DNA of 64,000 bases from Antarcticimicrobium sp040365005. Its GTDB lineage: Bacteria; Pseudomonadota; Alphaproteobacteria; Rhodobacterales; Rhodobacteraceae. The first letter of the stretch is position 1. Every line of letters begins with the position of its first letter. The notes below the pieces were generated by a model. It saw nothing but the letters and a program-made list of their open reading frames with translations, did no database searches and was not told the origin of the DNA. The position numbers were made by a program, and so were the translations under genes. Below are positions 59,159 through 64,000 of this stretch, piece by piece. Location: the NCBI RefSeq assembly GCF_040365005.1, contig NZ_BAABWV010000011.1:62001-126000 (forward strand), read 5' to 3'.

Positions 59159-60736
59159 ATGCGCGATTTTCACAGGCCCGGACGGTCGGAGGTACTGGCG
59201 GCGAACGGCGTCTGCGCCACCTCGCATCCGCTGGCGGCACAGGCCGCGGTCGAGATCCTGAAGCAGGGCGGAAACGCCATGGACGCAGCGATTGCCGGGG
59301 CGGTCCTGCTGGGTATCTGCGAGCCGCAGATGACCGGGATCGGCGGCGATTGCTTTGTCCTGCACTCCGATCCGTCAACCGGCGAGATCAAGGCGCTGAA
59401 CGGCTCGGGACGGGCCCCCGCCGCGGCCAGCGCGGCGGCCCTGCGCGATGCAGGCGAATCCACCGTGCCTGTCTACAGCCCCCACGCGGTCACCGTTCCG
59501 GGCGCGGTCGACGCGTTCTGTCACCTGTCCGAAACGGTCGGTCGGATCGGGCTGGACCGCATCCTCGCGCCCGCGATCCACTATGCCGAAGAGGGGGTGC
59601 CGGTGGCCCCGCGCGTGGCCTTCGACTGGGGCAACGAGGCCGCCAAGCTGCAGGGCGCGGCGCGAACCAATTACCTGATCGACGGCAGGCTGCCCAAGGT
59701 GGGCGAGCTCTTTCGCGCGCCGGGCCAGGCCGAGGTGCTGCGCCGGATCGCGCGCGACGGGCGTGATGCCTTTTACACCGGCGAGGTGGCCGAGGATATC
59801 TGCGCCACACTGAATGCCTTGGGCGGCGTTCATACCGTCGAGGATTTCGCCGCCACCCGCTGTGACGAGACAACACCGGTCTCGGGGCCCTACAACGGGG
59901 CCGATCTGTTCGAACATCCGCCCAACGGCCAGGGCGCGACGGCGATCCTGATGCTGGGGATCCTGTCGCATTTCGACATCGCCGGCATGGACCCCTTTGG
60001 TGCCAAGCGCGCCCATGTGGAGGCCGAGGCGGCCAAGCTGGCCTATGACGCGCGCAACCGGTTCATTGCCGACCCCGACCGCACCGCGCGGCTGGAGCAT
60101 ATGCTCGCCCCCGAAACCGCGGAACGGCTGGCCGGGCTGATCGACATGGGCCGGGCGATGGACAGCCCCGCCGCCGTCAGCGAGGCGGTGCACAGGGACA
60201 CGATCTATATCACGGTGGTCGACCGCGACCGCATGGCAGTGTCGCTGATCTATTCAATCTATCACGGCTTCGGATCGGGCATCGCCAGCGACAAGTTCGG
60301 CATCCTGCTGCAGAACCGCGGCGCCGGGTTCACCCTGCAGGAGGGACACCCGAACGAGCTGACCGGCGGCAACCGCCCGATGCACACGATCATTCCGGGG
60401 ATGCTGCGGGACGGTGACGGGGCGCTGATGCCCTTTGGCGTGATGGGCGGCGCCTATCAGCCCAACGGCCATGCGCGGCTGGTCAGCAACCTGCGCGATT
60501 TCGGGATGGACCTGCAGGCCGCGGTGGATGCGCCGCGCTGTTTCTCGGACGCCGGCACGATGAAGGTCGAGCGCGGCTATTCCGACGCCGTGCGGCAAGA
60601 CCTGACCGACCTGGGCCACAAGGTGGATATCCCGGATGCCCCGATTGGCGGCGCCCAGGCGATCCGCATCCGTGCCGACGGTGTGCTGGAGGGGGGCAGC
60701 GACCCGCGCAAGGACGGCTGCGCGCTGGGGTACTGA
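59159..60736 (+). CDS. Gamma-glutamyltransferase family protein
   Basis: A 525-residue Ntn-hydrolase-type precursor without a signal peptide. The maturation/nucleophile Thr is likely T348 in HRDTIYITVVDRD, but the usual TTHxSVVD is altered to DTIYITVVD. ANGVCATSHPLAAQAAVEILKQGGNAMDAAIA and PNGQGATAILML are family segments, and the C-terminus has NELTGGNRPMHTIIPGM. Lack of export and the altered motif suggest a relative acting on a cytoplasmic acyl compound rather than periplasmic glutathione (inference). AAGGGGGA precedes the ATG. Confidence 0.88.
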   Translation: MRDFHRPGRSEVLAANGVCATSHPLAAQAAVEILKQGGNAMDAAIAGAVLLGICEPQMTGIGGDCFVLHSDPSTGEIKALNGSGRAPAAASAAALRDAGESTVPVYSPHAVTVPGAVDAFCHLSETVGRIGLDRILAPAIHYAEEGVPVAPRVAFDWGNEAAKLQGAARTNYLIDGRLPKVGELFRAPGQAEVLRRIARDGRDAFYTGEVAEDICATLNALGGVHTVEDFAATRCDETTPVSGPYNGADLFEHPPNGQGATAILMLGILSHFDIAGMDPFGAKRAHVEAEAAKLAYDARNRFIADPDRTARLEHMLAPETAERLAGLIDMGRAMDSPAAVSEAVHRDTIYITVVDRDRMAVSLIYSIYHGFGSGIASDKFGILLQNRGAGFTLQEGHPNELTGGNRPMHTIIPGMLRDGDGALMPFGVMGGAYQPNGHARLVSNLRDFGMDLQAAVDAPRCFSDAGTMKVERGYSDAVRQDLTDLGHKVDIPDAPIGGAQAIRIRADGVLEGGSDPRKDGCALGY

Positions 60737-60744
60737 TCACCGGC

Positions 60745-60764
60745 GCCGGGCGGCAACGCCCGGC
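60745..60764. terminator. GCAA-tetraloop hairpin between convergent genes
   Basis: GCCGGGCG (60745–60752) and CGCCCGGC (60757–60764) form an 8-bp perfect stem closing a GCAA loop, 9 bp after the gamma-glutamyltransferase-like stop and before the convergent hspQ stop. A two-way terminator is likely, though no T-run follows. Confidence 0.6.
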
Positions 60765-60782
60765 CCGTGGTTCCCCTTGGGC

Positions 60783-60808
60783 GTTCAGTTGAAGTTCGTT
60801 CAGTTGAA
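60783..60808. repeat. Two direct 11-bp repeats at the hspQ 3' end
   Basis: GTTCAGTTGAA occurs at 60783–60793 and 60798–60808, offset by 15 bp, the second overlapping the hspQ stop. Probably a small local duplication. Confidence 0.7.
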
Positions 60809-61126
60809 CTGGAAGTGCAGCGGATAGGCGCCGTCCTGGAACGGGCCGAACATCTCGGGGATGTCGGGATGATCCACCGGCTCGCCGGAATAATCGGCGA
60901 TCAGGTTCTGTTCCGACACATAGGCCACGTAATAGCTGTTCTCGTTCTCGGCCAGCAGGTGGTAAAACGGCTGCTCGCGCACCGGGCGGCTCTCCTCGGG
61001 GATCGCCTCATACCACTCCTCGGTGTTCGAGAACTCGGGATCCACGTCGAACACCACGCCGCGAAACGGGTGTTTCCTGTGGCGGACCACCTGACCGAGA
61101 TAATATTTCGCACGTGTTTTCAGCAT
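60800..61126 (-). CDS. hspQ: Heat shock protein HspQ
   Basis: A 108-residue protein: AKYYLGQVVRHRKHPFRGVVFDVDPEFSNTEEWY, QPFYHLLAENENSYYVAYVSEQNL and a short acidic C-terminus, all typical of HspQ/YccV. In E. coli HspQ is a Lon specificity-enhancing adaptor. AAGGG precedes the ATG. Divergent from the SLT-domain gene. Confidence 0.95.
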   Translation of the reverse strand: MLKTRAKYYLGQVVRHRKHPFRGVVFDVDPEFSNTEEWYEAIPEESRPVREQPFYHLLAENENSYYVAYVSEQNLIADYSGEPVDHPDIPEMFGPFQDGAYPLHFQFN

Positions 61127-61316
61127 CAGCCCTTGCCCTTATCGTAGTTTCTTAACCGTAAACACCCCGTGTTGTCCAACCCCAGACCCTGATTTTCATC
61201 GAAACAGTCTGTGAACCCGGCCCCGACAGTCGCCTTGACGAACGGTCGTTCCAGGGCAGCTGTGAATTGGATTTCATCCCGGCAAATGTTAGGGTAAAAC
61301 CTATAAAAAAAGAGGC

Positions 61317-61904
61317 ATGAGGCATATGAGCAGACCTCTGAGCGCACTGATTCTTGTCCTTCTGCTGGCGTCCTGTGGCGGCGGCTACAAGGCGCCACCG
61401 CGGAACTTGGACAACGCCTGCAGCATCCTGGCGCAACGGCCCCAGTACAAACGCGCCTTTCGCGCGACCGAACGCAAATGGGGGGTGCCGGTCCATGTCC
61501 AGATGGCGGTGATTCACCAGGAAAGCAGATTCCGTTCGGATGCGCGGACGCCGTTCCGCTATGCGCTGGGGGTGATTCCCATGGGCCGGGCCAGCAGCGC
61601 CTATGGCTACAGCCAGGCGCTTGACGGAACCTGGGACGATTACAAGGCCGCCACCGGACAGCGCCGCGCGAAACGTGACAAGATGCGCGACGCGGCTGAT
61701 TTCATGGGCTGGTACATGACCCGCAGCTACGAACGCAACGGAATCCCCCTGACCGATGCCCGCAACCAATACCTCGCCTATCACGAGGGACATACAGGGT
61801 ATTCCCGTGGTACCCACCGCAGCAAGAGCTGGCTGCTGCGCGTCGCGTCCAAGGTGGAGCAGCGCGCGAATACCTATCGCGCACAATTGCGCAGCTGCAA
61901 CTGA
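61317..61904 (+). CDS. Transglycosylase SLT-domain lipoprotein
   Basis: A 195-residue lipoprotein with lipobox LLLASC (C20, or C17 if the ATG at 61326 is used) and a lysozyme-like domain: HQESRFR supplies the catalytic Glu (E69), SAYGYSQALDGTW follows, and NQYLAYHEGHTGYSRG is the C-terminal motif. It should cleave peptidoglycan glycan strands at the envelope. The 190 bp upstream are AT-rich and hold the promoter, but I cannot fix its boxes. Confidence 0.88.
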   Translation: MRHMSRPLSALILVLLLASCGGGYKAPPRNLDNACSILAQRPQYKRAFRATERKWGVPVHVQMAVIHQESRFRSDARTPFRYALGVIPMGRASSAYGYSQALDGTWDDYKAATGQRRAKRDKMRDAADFMGWYMTRSYERNGIPLTDARNQYLAYHEGHTGYSRGTHRSKSWLLRVASKVEQRANTYRAQLRSCN

Positions 61905-61916
61905 CCGGAACCGCGC

Positions 61917-62516
61917 TCAGCGATCCAGCGTGCTGCCGCTGCCGGAGTAGGGGGTAAACAGGCTGCCGCTGAGCGGGATGCCGGTTTCCAGCGCGCCCAG
62001 GATCACCGTGGTCCGGCCGCCACCGCCATCGTGGATTACCCATTTGCGCAGTTCCACCGGGTCACCGGTGAACATCAACTCGATGCGCCCATAGTCGGGG
62101 TGCTCGGGGTCCTGCGCCGTCACCACCGTGGCGGTGCCATCGAAGCCATGCGCCACCACCATGTTGGCGCGATCCAGATCGACCCGCTTGGCCAGGATGA
62201 TCGACAGTGGCGTTCGCCTGAGCGGATAGCTTTCCGGCGGCTGGTTCGATTTCCCGTCATGGATCACCACGGTGCCGGCGCCGACCACCACCGCCGCCTC
62301 GTCCGGCGGATCGTACTCGAACCGCGCCCGACCGGGCCGATGCAGGAATAGCGTGCCGGTCGACAGGCTGCCGTCATCGTTGATCTGGGTGAACGGGCTT
62401 TTCGCGGTGCGAAGCCCATTCAGATAGGTCGAGATCTCGGACAGCGGCAGTTTCTCGGCCGCCCAAGCGGCAGGCGCGGCGAGGCTGAGCGCGCAGGCGA
62501 AAAGAATACGTTTCAT
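61917..62516 (-). CDS. lolA: Outer-membrane lipoprotein carrier LolA
   Basis: A 199-residue periplasmic protein (signal MKRILFACALSLAAPAAWA). ISTYLNGLRTAKSPFTQINDDGSLSTGTLFLHRPGRARFEYDPP is the LolA open-barrel core. It ferries lipoproteins to the outer membrane. It lies 41 bp downstream of ftsK, a gene order typical of alphaproteobacteria. GAGGTC precedes the ATG. Confidence 0.94.
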   Translation of the reverse strand: MKRILFACALSLAAPAAWAAEKLPLSEISTYLNGLRTAKSPFTQINDDGSLSTGTLFLHRPGRARFEYDPPDEAAVVVGAGTVVIHDGKSNQPPESYPLRRTPLSIILAKRVDLDRANMVVAHGFDGTATVVTAQDPEHPDYGRIELMFTGDPVELRKWVIHDGGGGRTTVILGALETGIPLSGSLFTPYSGSGSTLDR

Positions 62517-62557
62517 GACCTCAACATAGGTACGGAGCGGCGGAATGAAAGCCGCCT

Positions 62558-64000
62558 CTACTCCTGTTCCGGGACCAGGATATCACGCTTGCCCACGTGG
62601 TTGGCCGGGCTGACCAACCCCTCGTCCTCCATCTGCTCGACCAGGCGGGCGGCCTTGTTGTAGCCGATCGCCAGCTTGCGCTGGATGTAGGAGGTCGAGC
62701 ATTTGCGGTCGTTGATCACGATCTGGACCGCCGAATCGTAGAGCGCATCCTCGCCATCGGTATTGCCGCCGGTCGACAGGCCCAGGACCGCGTCGATATT
62801 CTCGGCCTTGTCGTCGTCGGGGCCATCCAGCACCTTGCCGACATAGTCGGGCGGGCCGAACTGTTTCAGGTGGGTCACCACCTCCTCGACCTCTTCGTCG
62901 GACACGAACGGACCGTGACAGCGGGTGATCTTGGCGCCGCCGGCCATGTAGAGCATGTCGCCCATCCCCAGAAGCTGTTCGGCGCCCATCTCGCCCAGGA
63001 TGGTACGGCTGTCGACCTTGGAGGTCACCTGGAACGAGATCCGGGTCGGGAAGTTGGCCTTGATCGTGCCGGTGATCACGTCGACCGAGGGGCGCTGCGT
63101 TGCCATGATCAGGTGGATGCCCGAGGCCCGCGCCATCTGTGCAAGACGCTGGATGCAGGCCTCGATCTCCTTGCCGGCAACCATCATCAGGTCGGCCATC
63201 TCGTCGACGATCACCACGATATAGGGCAGCGCGACGGGCTGGGATTCTTCGGTCTCGAACACCGGTTCGCCGGTCTCGTCGTCGAACCCGGTCTGCACCG
63301 TGCGCGAGAACATCTCGCCCTTGGAGAGCGCGTCGCGCACCCGGCCGTTGAAGCCCTCGATGTTGCGCACGCCCATCTTGGACATCTTGCGATAGCGGTC
63401 CTCCATCTCGCCGACCACCCACTTGAGGGCGACGACCGCCTTTTTCGGGTCGGTGACCACGGGCGAGAGCAGGTGCGGGATGCCGTCGTAAACCGACAGT
63501 TCCAGCATCTTGGGGTCGATCATGATCAACCGGCATTCCTCGGGCGTCAGCTTGTAGAGCAACGACAGGATCATGGTGTTGATCGCCACCGACTTGCCCG
63601 AACCGGTGGTCCCGGCGATCAGCAGGTGGGGCATCTTGGCCAGGTTGGCGACAACCGCCTCGCCACCGATGTCCTTGCCCAGCGCCAGCGGCAGGCTCAG
63701 CTTGCTGTCGCCGAAATCGCGCGAGGCGAGGATCTCGCGCAGAACCACTTTCTCACGCTTGTCATTGGGAAGCTCGATACCGATCACGCTGCGCCCCGGC
63801 ACGGTCGAAACACGCGCCGACAGCGCCGACATCGAGCGGGCGATATCGTCGGCCAGGCCGATCACGCGGCTGGCCTTGAGGCCCGGCGCCGGCTCCAGCT
63901 CGTACATGGTAACGACCGGGCCGGGGCGAACCGAGACGATCTCTCCCTTGACGCCGTAGTCGTCCAGCACGTTCTCCAGCATCCGGGCGTTTTCCTCCAA
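62558..64000 (-). CDS. ftsK: DNA translocase FtsK, C-terminal part (5' end outside window)
   Basis: At least 480 residues of the motor portion: the alpha domain, then the ATPase with Walker A AGTTGSGKSVAI and Walker B VVIVDEMADLMM, and the C-terminal gamma winged helix (SYIQRKLAIGYNKAARLVEQMEDEGLVSP), which recognises KOPS sequences. FtsK moves chromosome dimers to the septum for XerCD resolution. The N-terminal membrane domain and linker lie beyond base 64000. Confidence 0.96.
   Translation of the reverse strand: MEENARMLENVLDDYGVKGEIVSVRPGPVVTMYELEPAPGLKASRVIGLADDIARSMSALSARVSTVPGRSVIGIELPNDKREKVVLREILASRDFGDSKLSLPLALGKDIGGEAVVANLAKMPHLLIAGTTGSGKSVAINTMILSLLYKLTPEECRLIMIDPKMLELSVYDGIPHLLSPVVTDPKKAVVALKWVVGEMEDRYRKMSKMGVRNIEGFNGRVRDALSKGEMFSRTVQTGFDDETGEPVFETEESQPVALPYIVVIVDEMADLMMVAGKEIEACIQRLAQMARASGIHLIMATQRPSVDVITGTIKANFPTRISFQVTSKVDSRTILGEMGAEQLLGMGDMLYMAGGAKITRCHGPFVSDEEVEEVVTHLKQFGPPDYVGKVLDGPDDDKAENIDAVLGLSTGGNTDGEDALYDSAVQIVINDRKCSTSYIQRKLAIGYNKAARLVEQMEDEGLVSPANHVGKRDILVPEQE

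Noticed and set aside
61126..61398. 90-codon minus-strand frame after hspQ
   Set aside because: Overlaps the SLT lipoprotein gene on the opposite strand; no family features or ribosome site.
1..64000. tRNA, rRNA, prophage, integrase or toxin–antitoxin genes
   Set aside because: I read the intergenic regions and the coding regions for these and saw no cloverleaf, rRNA-like stretch, integrase or toxin–antitoxin pair; a covariance-model tRNA scan was not possible.

Overview
The window is a high-GC chromosomal segment from an alphaproteobacterium, most probably a marine Rhodobacterales/Roseobacteraceae member (inference). The grounds are the strong GC bias at third codon positions, alphaproteobacterial gene orders (rsmB–heparinase-like–purH–lspA, ftsK–lolA), and families typical of this group: two-domain ALDH16, a DUF3035 lipoprotein, DUF6525, SDHAF4/DUF1674 and a TroC permease with a DtxR-like tail. 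No rRNA, tRNA, CRISPR array, intact insertion sequence or prophage was recognised.

Layout, left to right. 1–4.7 kb, minus strand: a membrane class III adenylate cyclase (cut by the window edge), rmuC, and an endonuclease-type mutL. 4.76–8.7 kb: a four-gene Zn/Mn/Fe ABC importer behind paired Fur/Mur-like boxes. 8.8–13.8 kb, plus strand: deoC, a two-domain ALDH16, a polysaccharide deacetylase and a family 2 glycosyltransferase. 13.8–22.4 kb, minus strand: a pair of M16 peptidases, a lipoprotein, lspA, purH, a heparinase-like gene and rsmB. 22.5–34 kb, mostly plus strand: housekeeping genes (sdhAF4, dapB on the minus strand, rbfA, truB, rpsO, pnp) interspersed with DsrE-like, DUF1643, RTX, Zur-boxed CobW/ZigA GTPase, DUF6525 and GT25 genes. 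34–39.5 kb: a 1-Cys peroxiredoxin divergent from an aldehyde dehydrogenase, a GT11 glycosyltransferase, an RluA-type pseudouridine synthase, an NTF2-like protein and rarD. An 820-bp stretch without a supported gene follows (39.48–40.30 kb).

40.3–52.4 kb is the most distinctive region. A tightly coupled minus-strand operon encodes a peptide/opine-type ABC importer, then a class V PLP enzyme resembling cysteine desulfurases, an FAD amine/amino-acid oxidoreductase, an ATC (2-amino-thiazoline-4-carboxylate) hydrolase-family protein and an M20 amidohydrolase. Divergent from it are an SDR, a glyoxalase-like protein and an Lrp/AsnC regulator. The shared intergenic region carries a 9-bp inverted repeat flanking a TTGACA promoter. 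It looks like a self-contained, Lrp-controlled uptake and catabolic system for an amino-acid-like, possibly sulfur-containing, compound. The substrate is not determined by the sequence.

52.8–64 kb: a GcvT-fused FAD oxidoreductase (dimethylglycine/sarcosine dehydrogenase type) in an operon with an XRE–cupin regulator that has a TGAAAA-rich operator region, a free methionine-(R)-sulfoxide reductase, a thiolase, an RsbV/RsbW-like STAS–ATPase pair, a gamma-glutamyltransferase-like protein, hspQ, an SLT-domain lipoprotein, lolA, and the C-terminal part of ftsK running off the right edge.
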